Source of the DNA: Riptortus pedestris
Taxonomy: Eukaryota; Arthropoda; Insecta; Hemiptera; Alydidae
Length of the DNA: 64,000 nucleotides
Reading direction: 5' to 3'
Assembly (NCBI GenBank): GCA_019009955.1
Contig: CM032232.1
Span: forward strand, 76,397,501-76,461,500
Part shown: piece by piece, positions 48,066 through 60,223 of the stretch
Layout of the letters: each line of letters begins with the position of its first letter
Position numbering within the stretch: position 1 is the stretch's first letter
Position numbers and translations under genes: made by a program
Notes under the pieces: generated by a model
Seen by the model: the letters and a program-made list of their open reading frames with translations, nothing else
Database searches by the model: none
What the model was told of the DNA's origin: nothing

Positions 48066-51000
48066 CTATAACAAAAAAAATAAATGTTACTAGCACTTGG
48101 CTGTTAGTAATTTTTTATAATTTCATGAATTTTGCATGAATGGGTCTTTTTATTTATTTATGACAAATTCATCTATTGAAAATTAATAAATAGTTTTAGG
48201 AAAGCCATAAAGATTATATTTTTTTTATTTATTTTTTAATATAAGGACTCGACCATGTTTAGCCCATTCAGAGCTAGTCTTGTTTATGAGTTTACTCTGT
48301 TTGGCCAGAAATTGTTGTAAAAGTTGCAGAACCGGCCACCCAGCATTGTCTGAAGCAAGTGCTGCATGATCAGTACTGAATGGGTTAAGTTGTTGATCTG
48401 TATACTCCTACTTTGAAAGGTGTTTGTAAGTTCTTAGATCCATTCATGAAGAAATGAATAGGGACTTGTAACCTGTTTAACGGTGAAACATGAAAAATTG
48501 CTACTCACCTTTTTCGTGACAAAAAAGGAAAACCATTATATAACTCTTTGACATTGTTAATCAGCAACCTCATAGGTCAAAAAAATGTTAAATCCTGAAT
48601 TTTCCATGTTTATATTAATTGTACTGTTATTGACGTTCTGCTTCAAGGCTATATTCAAAATGATTTTATATTATTCACCTGTACTTTGAAATAATTGAAA
48701 GAAATATATCAATATTTTCATTTACTGAATCATTTAATCAGTTTTTTATGTCTCCTGTAAAATTAATTCTTTTTGACATACATGAAAAATAAATACCATC
48801 ATCAATTTTCAGTTGTTTTTTGTTTTTTTTATCACTGTTTCTCAAGGAAAATATTATTATAGGTTCTGTTCTGCAACCTATCCAGAATTCATATCGATTG
48901 GTCAGCAAATCCTGTACATGTGTAATGTCTATCTCCACCCCTCCTAAAACCACTTCCCAATTTTCAGCTTTAAAATTCCCTGTGGGTTGTTCCCCCAATT
49001 GAAAATCCTTCGCTGTATGCCCTTTAGCTCACTGTGACAAATCATGTACGGTTACTATTGCCATTAACCCTGGAGAATTATATCTCTTGTCTTATTTGTG
49101 CTGCCAGGGCCTTATAAATATCCATTTCCTTTCCCTGTGTAACGTCCATAAACACAGGAGAGCAAGTGCTCTGAAAGCTCTCTACAGCTTATTATACATA
49201 CCTGTGAAGGACCTGTAATATGTTCTTTGCTCGGTCTTTGGTCGTATAGCTTCAGATTTAATCAAGAAATTTTAAATTATTTTTTGCTACAGTTATATTT
49301 GATTTCACTATAGTTTATGAAATTTTATTACACATTCCTTTTCTGACTCAATTACTTTAAATAGAGTTCATACCATATTAAAAAAAAATATTATATTTAT
49401 AGTACATTTATCATTAGGTACTAGAAAATTAAAGTGTTTTCAATTATATGATATTTGCTAAGAAATTATAATATCATTGATTTAAATGGGAAGATATTAA
49501 TCTATCACCTAAAAATCCCCAATCAACCTTGTCCTGTTACATTAACACCAGATGAATTTTTCAAGATGAGTAATATTGTGGATTGAACGATAAAGCTGAT
49601 TATTTCATTATTTACAGCCTGGCAAAACCAGACCTCACATGAAATCTAAGTTCCTACAAACTGGAAATATTGAATCCCAAATGAAATGAAAATAAGAAAA
49701 TAAAGCTTATAATGAAGCAGAAATGAAATGAGAGTTCAAGAAAAAAAAAACTATTTTAAAACTAGTGGCAAGTTTTACTTAAAACCTTAACAATCCATTG
49801 GTAGTTTAAGTAGAGTTTCTTATAGGATTTTTATTCATAGAAGATATATTTTTCTACTCTCAAGAATTATTAGTATAAATAACTATTATTGGTGATAATA
49901 TATTGGGGGGAAGGGACAATAACACAGTGTAAATGTTAATTGATTTCAAAAGCAGGAGTTATTATTGTAGGAAATATCTGAAGTGAAATATCTATTTGTC
50001 AAAAAATGAACAGTAGAGAGTTAGACTCAAAAAAGTACAACGTGGAAGCTCTAAATGAGATAAGTGAAAGTAAAAGTCTTATCAAGATCACAGAAAAACG
50101 AGGGGTGAAAATTCTTTGCTATATCATAAGGCACAAAGATTTTGTCGGAAATAAATTTGAAGGTATATATTTGTTCATTGGATAGGGGAAGAGGGAGGCT
50201 TAGAAAATCTTTTTTTGAAGACATCAAACAGTTCATGGATTAAAGCGGCCATAGTGTTATGAAAAGAGTAGCTTTCGAAAGAACAAGAAAGAAAGAAAAA
50301 AAAATGAATACTTCCAAAACGAGGAAAAGTTGGTAAATTTTAAGAAATCAGCCCCAATTAACCAGAGTTCTTTAAAGATTACAGAAATTTAAATAAAAAA
50401 AATATTAATGAATGTAATAACATTAATACATACTTGCTATGGTATTAGCATTGGAAAAATCTCCTTCTATAAGTTCACTCCCCTAAAAAAAAAAGAAAAA
50501 AAAAAGATTTATTTACTTAAATAGGCCATATCATTATTTTGAACAATGAAAGTTACCAATGTATATCCACTTCATTCTTCTGTTGCTAATTGAGATGAAT
50601 TATCTACAAGTTTAAGTCCAGTTTAGATGTTACTAAATTATTGTCTATGTGTGAATCTAATCCATGAATCTAAAATTTTGCCAAGTGTATTATAACCAAC
50701 TCAATTCACATGGCTGCTACTTGAGCCCAAATGTAGAACAATAAATTCTTGCTATTATAAATCTGGTTTCCCATTTATCTAGTTATTTAGCGACTACAAA
50801 AGCCCACATTGTGTTCATTGTGACTACCTAAAGAGAAAATAAAAAAAATAATAGTCTACTTCCTAAATCATTTCTTTTAGGTCTAGTTTTAACTCAATGG
50901 TTTGGCATTTCAGTATGTAAGCGTGCATTAACTCGTTTTCAATTATTGATATGAAGGATATGCTGGGGCCTTTAATATGATGAGTGTTGTGTTTTGTTTA

Positions 51001-54000
51001 TTTGTACAATACATTAACAAAATATGTTTCCAACCAACACACACAAGTCCCTCAAAATGTATTATTGTCTGAAATAGAGAATCCAAAATGAAATCACCTC
51101 TATCATTTCATCACTTGACTTCAAAATATTAATTTTGAACTCCAGCAACATTAAACTACATTTTGTCTATGTTCAGTTTTTTTATCTCCATTCTCCATTT
51201 ATTTATCTTACCCCTAATTATGGCAATTGCATTTCATTATATACTGAAAAAAGTCTTTGTCCAGGAGTTAATTTCAAATCTCCTAGTGTTTCTTCAATAA
51301 ACACAATTACTTATCTTTAATTAAATATTTACACAAAGCTAGTACAAATAAAATACTTTCCATATAACTAAATTAATTAATATATTTAACCTGTTCTCAT
51401 TTCCAACTAAGAATGATTTTGTATAATTAATGTTATAGATGAATTTACTTAAGTTTCATAAATACCTTTATATTTGCCTGGAGCATATGTAAATAATATG
51501 ATCCATTTGGGTGGTTTGGTGCATCTGGATCAATTACAAACACTGTATATATCTTGTCCTAGAGCAAACATGATACATTAAAAGGTTGGATAGAAGTAAT
51601 GATTATGACGTGTATGTGCAATCAGGGCATAGCCATTATGAGGAGTTTAGGCATGTATTCTAATGTACAATTTGAAATAATAATTAATTAAATAAAATAG
51701 TTAATTATAGTTTATATTATCAGATTTCTCCTGAAAGGAAAGGGGAAAATGGGAGTTGGGAAAAACTACTTCCATTTCCAGATGAAATTTTCAAAGTGAT
51801 TTTTCTCCTCATCGACCCTTTGTGAAATTAAATCTTAGCTGCCCTAAATGAAGCTCCAGGGAGAAGCAGGAAGAAAGGTTCAGAAAATATTTTTTATAAA
51901 CCTAATATACCTTTGGAAAACAATGAGCAATTGTACTGAGAACTGAGAAGATAAAAATGTGGCTGTCCTGTCAAACCTAAATATGATCTTGTTTATAGCT
52001 GGTTTCCCCTAACTGACTTGAGGTACTAATGATGCAATTTACAAGTTACTTCTATTGTACAACGATCCTACTAAGGACACAACGAAAATGAGGTCCATTG
52101 AAATAGATATTACATGTTTTACCGCTCTATTCATAATATTTGATTGATCACTACCTAATTCAACATTTAAGCATTTCATGTAAAGCCTATGATCAAGCTT
52201 ATTAAAGGCCAGGAGGAGCGTGATACAAAATTTGAAATGTCTCTGTTATTATGAGTCAGTTAAAAAAAAATCACTCCTACTCAGCTCATATTAATAATTA
52301 GCCTATATATAAAGTCTATCACTCAGGGGCTGGGTAAATTAAGCAGATTTTCTACCTTTTGGTATGTCATATTATATTGATCACCATATAGTTCTTATTT
52401 CTAACTAAAAATACGATGAGTTGAAGTAGGGATCTACTGAACACAGAAAACGAGAAATTAGAATAATTGGCTTAATATTTGAGGTACGAAAAAATTCACA
52501 GAACTGTAATTGTAGACTATCAATGAGTTAACAAAATTGATTCCGTACAAGTTTTCGATTCACTTTTAATAACAGAAATATTTAGAATTTTCGAAATTCC
52601 CCCTCTAAACCCCTCTTAATCCAGGACCAATTTCAGCCAATGATCTTCAGTGTTTTAACTAAAACCGGTTAAAATTGAGTATGATGTAGAGGAAATGAAA
52701 CATTTTCGAGATAAGAACTAAAAATTTTAACTGATGACATCATCATACAACGAATTTGCATGTAACTCACAGTGCAAAGGTCTCTTGAAAACAATATTAG
52801 GTATTTAAGCTTAGAATAAAATGGTCCATGATATAAGAGCTTATTTTTAATATGACGTGAGTAGGAGTGGGGGTTTACTGAAGGCTGAAAACTAAAATAT
52901 CCCAGCATCTCTGTTAATATCCTTTATAGAGAAAATGTGTAAATAACAACATTTATGGGAAGTTAAATTTACAATATGATAGATTCTATACAATTTTGGT
53001 GCCGACTTATAATAACAGAGATAGTTTGAAAGTCAAAACCCCACTCTATAATCCCTCTTCACTTTGCTCCGATTTCACCCCTTAGAGAACTTCATCTTTA
53101 GTTTTAAATAAAACTTTTAATATCAAGTTTGGTAATGATAAAAAAAAATTGCAACTGCTAGAGAGGTAACATTCATAGGAAATCTGTTAAAATGTCTTAA
53201 TTCAACCTCAAATACCAAATTTTATTTTCATGGAACCTTTTCTATTTGAGAGGCACGGAAATATGCATCATTAACAAATACTATATCTTATGGAGGCCTG
53301 AATTTTCACTTGTTAGACAAAATACTGAGGGTTGGAGGGTTTAGAAGGGAACAAACAAAATTTCTCCTTCCTTTTGAGTCGGATTAAAAAATTGTATATA
53401 ATCACTCTTGTTAATCATTTAAGATTCTATAATTGTCATTTTATAAATTGTTGTCTTTAATTTGAATATTAAGTGAGTTATTTGTAATTTTTTTTTTCAT
53501 ACTTAACCGACATTTCTACTCATGGTATTTTTACTTCTAGGTCTTTTGCCCTCATCATCTCCTGTTCAACTTCAATTCGTCGTGTTAACATTGGCTTCTG
53601 AAATGGGAAAATAGAAAATCGAATTTTATGTCATCATCAACATGTTATAGATAGGGAAAAGTCATTTAATGTTCTAATCCTCTGATTGGAATCTGAACCA
53701 TTTAGAGACATGTCCTAGCACACTAGCACTGTCCAGATTGTTTAAAAAGTCCCCCATGCAGGTCTTAGTAAACTAAGCAGATATCCCAAGCACTGGACTA
53801 CAGATGACAATCTCATCTCATGAAGATTCTATTTCTAGTAAAATTCCGACACACAGGGACTGTGTTAACTAAGCAGATTTCCCATGTGCTCACGTATTTG
53901 CATTTATCACAAAATGTAAAAGTTCAATGAGAATAATATTTGGTATTTAGCCTTCAAATAAAGGGCTTCATGACATAACAGCTTAATGTTAATACGACAT

Positions 54001-54306
54001 GAGTGGGGGTTTGGTCAAAAACTACAAAATGCCAATATCTCGGTTAATAATCTAGGTAGTGAAAAAGCATACATAAGAACAATTATAGAACATTACATTT
54101 TCAATAAGAATGATTCTATACAATTTTTTGATCCGACATATAATAACGGAGATATTTTAAATTTTCGAAATTATCCCCCTTCAAACTCCCCCTCTCACTT
54201 CTCCGATTTTAGCCGTTGACGATCCTGATCTTCATTTTTACATAAAACGTTTAAATATCGAGTTTGGTAACGATCAAACCAAATGTCGACCGCTAGAGTG
54301 CTTTTA

Positions 54307-54343
<37 letters not shown>

Positions 54344-55212
54344 GAACGGACCTCATTTTCGTCATCTACTAGGTAGGATCGATGGACGGATCGATGGACA
54401 TCTGAAGAAATTAGACGAAAATCTCGCCCTAATAAGTGAACACAGCTAAAATGCAAATCTCTCGTATATTATTCGAGATGGAAAAGTAGTATACATAACA
54501 GCATGCATATATATATATAAATATATATATATATAATTTTTAACGGACCTCATTTTCGTACTATACTAGGTAGGATCGATGGACATCTGAAGAAATTATT
54601 CGAAAATCTCGCCCTAATAAGTGAAATCTGCTAAAATGCAAATATCTCGTATATTATTCGAGATGGAAAAGTAGTATACATAACAGCATGCATATATATA
54701 TATATATATAATTTTGAACGGACCTCATTTTCGTCATCTACTAGGTAGGATCGATGGACATCTGAAGAAATTATTCGAAAATCTCGCCCTAATAAGGGAA
54801 GTCTGCTAAAATGCAAATATCTCGTATATTATTCGAGATGGAAAAGTAGTATACATAACAGCATGCATACAAAATTAAATTTGCAACATGATTGATTATA
54901 TACAATTTTAGGATCCCACACACTGTTACAGAGATATTTTGGTTTTTCGATTACCATTCTTAATTATTTATTATAACAGTAAAATTCGTCTTATTCACAA
55001 ACCTTGTCAGCTTTAGGATACTTAATGTCTGGCTGAGGAGGCTGCCAGTCTTCCTTTGCGAAAATGGGGTTACATTTGATGGTGTCGACTTCCATATCTG
55101 CCTTCTTGACGACGAGTCCTCCCCACCTGCAGGCGGTGTCCCAGGAAGACAGTGGCTGGCACGATCCACACAGCACGGCAAGGAGTAGGCTGATGATTAT
55201 CTGAGACAGCAT
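47857..55212 (-). CDS. Secreted PEBP-family protein, paralogue 1 (4 coding exons)
   Basis: Join of 55003-55212, 51466-51558, 50434-50482 and 47857-48065, minus strand, giving 186 residues. All introns are GT-AG; phases are 0, 0 and 1. Residues 1-18 form a hydrophobic signal peptide. The mature part begins with a W-D-x2-C-x-W-G-G segment (Cys28, possible disulphide with Cys47). It then has the canonical PEBP core: DKIYT leading into DPDAP (80-84), the YYLHMLQANIKG strand with His94, and YVGPAPPEGTGLHRY (119-133), the family's GxHR ligand-site motif. The length matches the usual ~187-residue PEBP. Family members bind anionic phospholipid head groups or small ligands; the signal peptide suggests an extracellular role, but the ligand is unknown. 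An upstream in-frame ATG at 55239 would add nine residues; I chose 55212 because only this ATG has a counterpart in the paralogue. The central region (YYLHML rather than REWHHW) is divergent from classical PEBPs. No disabling change is visible. Confidence 0.87.
48066..50433 (-). other. Intron 3 of PEBP paralogue 1
   Basis: About 2.4 kb between GTATGT and TTATAG. Unlike the other long introns it lacks HINE-like copies. It holds one MITE-like inverted repeat (48258-48388); 48738-48998 is open on the minus strand but unassigned. Confidence 0.7.
48258..48388. mobile_element. Small MITE-like inverted repeat with TTTA/TTAA ends
   Basis: AGCCCATTCAGAGCTAGTC at the left and its near inverse (minus strand ACCCATTCAGTACTGATC) at the right, bounded by TTTA and TTAA. 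A TTAA-type duplication and a CCCATT terminus suggest a piggyBac-like MITE; one flank is mutated. Confidence 0.4.
50434..50482 (-). CDS. PEBP paralogue 1, coding exon 3 (49-nt microexon-like)
   Basis: A 49-nt exon, entering in phase 0 and leaving in phase 1, with a long T-rich acceptor tract ending in TTTAG| and a good donor, A|GTATGT. It encodes GSELIEGDFSNANTIA plus the first base of the codon completed by the last exon. It is too short to appear as an open reading frame; it was found from the paralogue and splice sites. Confidence 0.85.
51466..51558 (-). CDS. PEBP paralogue 1, coding exon 2 (DPDAP exon)
   Basis: A 93-nt, phase 0-0 exon with acceptor TTGCTCTAG| and donor AAG|GTATTT. It encodes 31 residues containing DKIYTVFVIDPDAP and the conserved His-bearing strand. 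It has exactly the same length and phase as the equivalent exon of the neighbouring paralogue (59195-59287). Confidence 0.9.
51994..52300 (+). repeat. HINE-like remnant in intron 1 of PEBP paralogue 1, plus orientation
   Basis: TTATAGCTGGTTTCCCCTAA, GAGGTACTAATGATGCAATT, AACGAAAATGAGGTCCATTG and TTTCATGTAAAGCCTATGAT follow the element in order, old and without microsatellite. Its right end meets the next copy tail to tail. Confidence 0.55.
52309..53192 (-). repeat. HINE-like element, diverged, minus orientation
   Basis: AAAGTCTATCACTCAGGGGC, GGGTAAATTAAGCAGATTTT, two successive middle-type segments (near 52560-52640 and 52980-53150) and a short 5' end GGAAATCTGTTAAAATG. It appears to contain two overlapping old copies. 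Confidence 0.55.
53290..53500 (+). repeat. HINE-like middle-module remnant, plus orientation
   Basis: GGTTGGAGGGTTTAGAAGGG, TTTGAGTCGGATTAAAAAAT and TTTGAATATTAAGTGAGTTA match the plus-orientation middle module with many substitutions; ends are lost. Confidence 0.45.
53744..53835 (-). repeat. HINE-like 3' end fragment, minus orientation
   Basis: AAAAAGTCCCCCATGCAGG and TAGTAAACTAAGCAGATATC are a decayed 3' terminus, followed immediately by another copy. Confidence 0.5.
53840..54960 (-). mobile_element. HINE-like element, 3' type C, with tandemly amplified 5' part
   Basis: Starts AAATTCCGACACACAGGGAC, GTGTTAACTAAGCAGATTTC, type C half, middle module and TA tract. Its 5'-end segment is then repeated three times (see separate entry). 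The right-hand end, up to about 54960, is again middle-module sequence (TTACAGAGATATTTTGG), about 40 bp from the splice donor of exon 1 of paralogue 1. Confidence 0.6.
54338..54870 (-). repeat. Three tandem repeats of ~180-197 bp derived from the HINE-like element
   Basis: Units begin AATTTTGAACGGACCTC at 54338, its variant with TTTTTAACGG at 54535, and again at 54710. Each continues with GGTAGGATCGATGGACATC, TCTCGCCCTAATAAG, CTGCTAAAATGCAAAT and ACATAACAGCATGCATA, then a TA tract that leads into the next unit. Units 2 and 3 are nearly identical, so amplification is recent. Confidence 0.8.
55003..55212 (-). CDS. PEBP paralogue 1, coding exon 1 (signal peptide and N-terminal strands)
   Basis: Seventy codons ending AAG|GTTTGT at 55003/55002, phase 0. 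It encodes the signal peptide, the CRWGG segment and a PPQPDIKYP stretch, which corresponds to the strand preceding the LYT..DPDAP strand in classical PEBPs. An in-frame stop lies just upstream of the alternative ATG at 55239, so the 5' end of the reading frame is bounded. Confidence 0.85.
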
Positions 55213-55400
55213 GGCGATCGGTGGTAACCTCTCGTTCATCTGCCGTCGGATTTAGTTATGCCTGTCCCCCTGCCCTCCAAAGCCTAATAATAGTGGGGGT
55301 AGGTAATGGCTACCTCGCGACCGTAGAATAATGCTCAGTGACATAACACTCCGCTTGTTACAGCTCATTAAATGCCATTATTTGTAAAGGATAATGTTCA
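55213..55400 (-). promoter_or_regulatory. 5' leader and promoter-proximal region of PEBP paralogue 1
   Basis: On the minus strand this segment shares dispersed blocks with the equivalent region of paralogue 2. They are GCATTTAATGAG (55364-55376) against GCATCTAATAAG, a CCCACTA block, and CCGACGG close to the start codons. Order and orientation are kept, as expected if the promoter was duplicated with the gene. The T/A-rich block about 150 bp before the ATG could be a TATA-like element. No transcription start is known. Confidence 0.45.
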
Positions 55401-56325
55401 ACGGGGACATAAAGCGGAAATAGGAAGTGTATCTATTTTCTTTAAAATGATACATAATTGTAGGAAATTATATGAGTGATCATAAATTGTAATCCCGCAA
55501 ACTAAATAAATGTAATTTATTAAGCGCAGAAAAAAAAGAAGAAAAACTCCATTGCTAAGCGATCCCTGAATTACCAGTTTACACAGAGTTCACCTGAAAT
55601 AGACCACCGCTAAATCCTCCACCAACTCAGGATATATTCTGTTAGAGCAGGACCTTTATACTCTCGGTCCAACTTTTTAAAGTATTTATACCTTTATGTT
55701 GAGTAGAAGTAAGTTAATTATTCGATGTGCAAGTGTACTGTAATATGGGGGACCGTAGCCTATAGTGTATGTCAGTCACTTCTGTAAATTTTACAAGCCT
55801 TTATTTTTTTAGGCCACGCGCGTGTCATCGTCTCCTGGCATAATTAGCATTCTTTCCTAGCTGTCCTGGTTGCTGGAGGACGTTTTTTCTGTCACACCTA
55901 AGTTTGAATTAGAAACCTGCCTATTTTGTTATTTAAACATACAGGTGCCACTCTGAACATGCTGGTAGTTTGTAGACGAGTTTTACATTATCATTTATCT
56001 GCTGCTGAAAATAGTGAAATCTGATAAATTACGTAAATGACTAAGGGTCCAAATGTAAAGGCTCCAAAAAGAGCTGTGTGAATGTAAAGGTTTTCTACAG
56101 TTAACTTAAGTCATCTTCTTACGTGACACCAAACAAATAAATAAATAAATTAAGTCATTTTAAACATGTTTGGCATTCACGACAATGAAGTAATGTTTGG
56201 GAATGCAAACAAATCAAAAACAGATAACATTGCCACTCATTGGGCCTGATTTGAGCTTAGCGTTTTACAATTAGTTTGGGAAATGTGGTTTACTTTCCAA
56301 AATAAGACTCATTTGATACAGACAT
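55401..56325. other. Spacer between the two PEBP genes
   Basis: About 0.9 kb between the upstream end of paralogue 1 and the probable 3' end of paralogue 2. No repeat of the families listed here and no coding segment was recognised. It is the expected site of the paralogue 1 promoter and the paralogue 2 3' UTR. Confidence 0.5.
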
Positions 56326-56331
56326 TTTATT
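56326..56331 (-). terminator. Candidate polyadenylation signal AATAAA of PEBP paralogue 2
   Basis: An AATAAA hexamer on the minus strand about 165 nt downstream of the stop codon. The position is plausible, but the hexamer is common in AT-rich DNA. Confidence 0.35.
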
Positions 56332-56493
56332 TACTCATAGATTGATTAGTGTGAATAGATGGGGAGGATGAAGTAGTTTTATTTTTTTTAGAATACAGTC
56401 ATTTTTTTATATGAACTATAATACGTTCTACAAAAAGGAGAACTTGACATAAAAACTTAAATATAGCTTAATGATTATTTGCAAAAAAACATC

Positions 56494-56702
56494 TTATGAA
56501 TATCCAGTTTTGAACTGAACTCCTGCTATCGGTCCGACCAATTTCGACCCATGTTCATCTACCCAGTTCTTGAGGTTGAAATTCCACCGCAGATTTAGAG
56601 GTATGTCATATTTCCCTATCTCGAAACCTGGTTCGTGACTATATACTACGAACATATACCGATGAATTCCTTCGCCTTCAGCAAGTGCTGGCCCGACATA
56701 TC
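56494..56702 (-). CDS. PEBP paralogue 2, last coding exon with stop
   Basis: The acceptor TTTCCTTTCCAG| is followed by 209 nt to the stop at 56494. It encodes YVGPALAEGEGIHRYMFVVY and WVDEHGSKLVGPIAGVQF. Compared with paralogue 1, the two prolines of the PPEG loop become LAEG. A minus-strand AATAAA lies at 56326-56331, about 165 nt past the stop, and is a plausible polyadenylation signal. Confidence 0.9.
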
Positions 56703-59700
56703 CTGGAAAGGAAAACAAATTAAGAAGGGGTTTGCTATTAATTACTTCAGAAAATATTAAAAAAAAAGAAGGAATTTGGCTAAAACCTTTTACACTCTTC
56801 AGTAAACTTCTTAAGGGGGTGGGGGCTTATGTTAGTCTCGTGAGTTAAGGCGGTATTAATCTCAATTGGCAATTATAGAGTTGAAAAAAGGATTCTCACC
56901 TGGGAAATAGGAATTTATTTAGTGGTGAACTCATTAAATAAAAACATTAGGACCTCCCTGGCTAGAATAGTGCGGTAGATAACCCGTACTAATTAGCCTT
57001 ATTAGCATAAAGTGGGTGTTAATAAATAACATTCAACATTTAAATTTCTTAGGGCTTAATATAATGGATGTCAAAATGGAAATAGGTTTGCTCAGGAAAA
57101 AGTGTTTTAGAGGAGGGCTTGCGTCCGAAATCATTTTTGGAATTTCAGAAGCCTGAAAATCAATTTTCCAATTGGAGAAACGTGACAGAAAATAGTACGA
57201 GGTTGGTATAAGAGGTCTTCAAGGACTGTAGGGCCCATAGAGGAAATAATAACTGATCGCCATACCGTGAAATGTTTAATACCACCAAATTATTGATAAC
57301 TTGCCATAATTGATTGTTATGGTTGTCACAATTGGAAGGAGAAAATCACGAGTCATATCTAAGTTGCAATGACCCAGTTTTCATGACCACAATAACATCT
57401 CCATTATGGTACCTAAAGAGGCAATACTTTTTCCATGACAGTAACTCAATGGCACGTAAAATCATGCAACAAAGTTTTAAGTACCAATTGTCGAAAATCT
57501 TTAAGACGTGTTTGATGGAATTTCGAAAGATTAATTTCTGGAAGCAGGATGTGAAATTCAGGACACCAGGTATCTAGCCAGGCGAATGATCTAAACTTAA
57601 ATGTCGGACAAGTAGAGGCTGCGTAAACTAAGCAGATTTCCCATGTGATCCTATGAAGTGCTTGTGATCTCATCTAAAAATCTATTCTCTATTTATTCCT
57701 GTCAGTTACTCAAAGTAAAAATCGGCCGAATAGAAGTGGTTTGTAAAGGCTGAAAACACAAATGGTTCCCTTAATATTAGAGTTAGAGAAAATATGTAAA
57801 TAATGGTAGTAGAAAATTAAATTTGCAAAAACATATCTGATGACATCATATGGCTGTGACAGATTCCGAGATCTCCCTTAGCAAAGTCACAATACGTCGT
57901 ATTTAAATTACGGATAGCATATTTAATGACATAATATATTATTGTAAAAATATAATTAATAGGGTAGTAGAGGTTACTAAATCTCTATATAAACAATAAA
58001 ATTAACTCTGTTAGTAATGTAGTTACAGGGAAATTTTAAAACAGCAATTGTTAACTAGATTGGTTAGAAATGAGTCATAATAGCGGAAATATTTACGATA
58101 TTACATTTAATCGACCTCTCTCTAAACTCTTTCTTGTCCGATTCCGAATATTAACATGGCTTTCAGTTATTCTTGTGACTTTTGCATATCTTCATTGGCA
58201 ACGTCAAAATAATAGTTATGGCCACTTGATCAGTTAGGTAACTAGCAGCCATCTGCTACGCCTCAATAATTTTTAGGAAAATAGGCTCTAACTCCCGTAA
58301 GCGGTCCTGCTAGGATTCCCTGACAGTATTAAGTTGTGTAAATCAGGCAAAGCAATTTATGTGTGTGTGTGTGTGTGTACACACGTGTGTGTGTGTGTGA
58401 TTGATTGATTGATTATAAACCAGATGAATAGCAATACAAAATACTGACCTGCAATATTATAAGCTTGAGAAAAGTCTCCATTCTTTAAGTCAGCACCCTA
58501 GAACATAAGCAACTCATGAGAAAGAAATCTCTCTGCAAAAATAGGTCACCAGTTACTATTCCAAATTAGATTCAGTAATATTAGAATGAATAATTTCTAA
58601 ACTTTAATTGGCCTTTTATGTTTTGTGCTATAACTATCATAATGCATTTTTATTTTTGTCAGAATAGACATAATTTATGCATATTCCGTTGTCAATAAGC
58701 AGCTTCGTAGAATTGGACCTCAGCTTATCCATATATCATAATACACTTGATAACTTCTTTCCCGATAATGACATCCCCAACTTCTTTCAGTCATTAATAA
58801 ATTATACAGCTGGGAGGTTAATTATAATAAAGCGGTTTTTTTTTATACTATCATAATTGATTGAAACTTTCTAGAAATTGTAGATGAACAACTTCTGGCA
58901 TGGAATCATTAATTTAAATGTGTAAATACCAGAGAATAGTAAATAATAAAATATAGTAAAAATTATTTATTTTTTGTACTGTACAATTAACAGCCATTAA
59001 AGATAAATTAGGGGGAGTAACCCCCCACTCATTTACGTGTTACTCCCACACAGTTCCAGCCTAGATGAGACTACAGATTGTATCTTGTAAAGTGGCCAGT
59101 AAATAAATTCCCAAAGCTCAATGTTATTCAAAAGTAAATTATTAAAACTGAATTATTCCTAAGTATAACATAGTTATTTCTAAATGTAACTTACTTTCAC
59201 ATTTGCTTGAAGCATATGCAGATAATACGTTCCTTCTGGATGGTCTACCGCATCAGGATTAAGGGTAAATATAGTGTAGAGTTTATCCTAGAACGAAAAT
59301 GTTTGTTATATTATATTGTTTTAAATATCATTGCCTCAACTATATAAAGAGTAAATAAAAAAAAAAAAAACAAAAAAAAAAAAAAAAGAAAAAAAAACAA
59401 TATGAGCGACCACCTCACATATTTGCAATTCACTATGACGAACACACTATTTAACTTATTCATTGTTCACAATGTTATGTAAAATGTATTATTTTTTAAT
59501 TTATTAAATCTAAACCAAAGTATTTGTAGTAGTCAGGCAGTTGCCTTGTAAACTCCGACCCATATTAACAGATACTTTAGAATTACATGTAACCCTTAAA
59601 TATACATCTTTAAATTACGGCTACTAGAATATTAACAAGCACATAATGAACATCGAGCGAAGTATATGATTTATCTCTGATATTGTTTAAATGTTTCTTA

Positions 59701-60172
59701 GCCTTCTTTCCGAACATCTCTTCCTTTTTAATCCTTGTTTGTAACTATTTTGACTTGAGGTAAGTGCTTTTTGGACACAATATCCTTTACTCTAGATTAG
59801 CATGTGAAATTCGATGATCCGTTGGACGGTCGTTTGTCTGTCTGTGAGTCCTTCTAACTTTAGGTTTATTATCGAATATTTGTTTTTAAAAGATATCTTT
59901 CGTAAATAAAGGAAGTATATTTGTAGTGTAATAGGTGCATTATTGTCAGTAAGATTTCTTCTTCATTTTGATTTGAGCAATCAAGTCAGTCTTTCCATGT
60001 TACCTTGTGTGCCAGTTTATCAATATGCGCATGGCGTAAATCATATAAAGCGAATAAAAATAAATTTATTTGATACTCTTTCAAATAATATTGCAGTTTT
60101 ATGGTTATGAAACTCGATACGTATTAAATAAATCTAAATGATCAATTCCTTAATAATTTAATTGGGACCAGG

Positions 60173-60223
<51 letters not shown>

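Noticed and set aside
53535..53597. Possible extra phase-0 exon in intron 1 of PEBP paralogue 1 (KPMLTRRIEVEQEMM..)
   Set aside because: It has a good acceptor but a weak donor. Joining exon 1 directly to the DPDAP exon restores the canonical PEBP strand order without an insertion, so the cassette is probably chance or at most an alternative exon.
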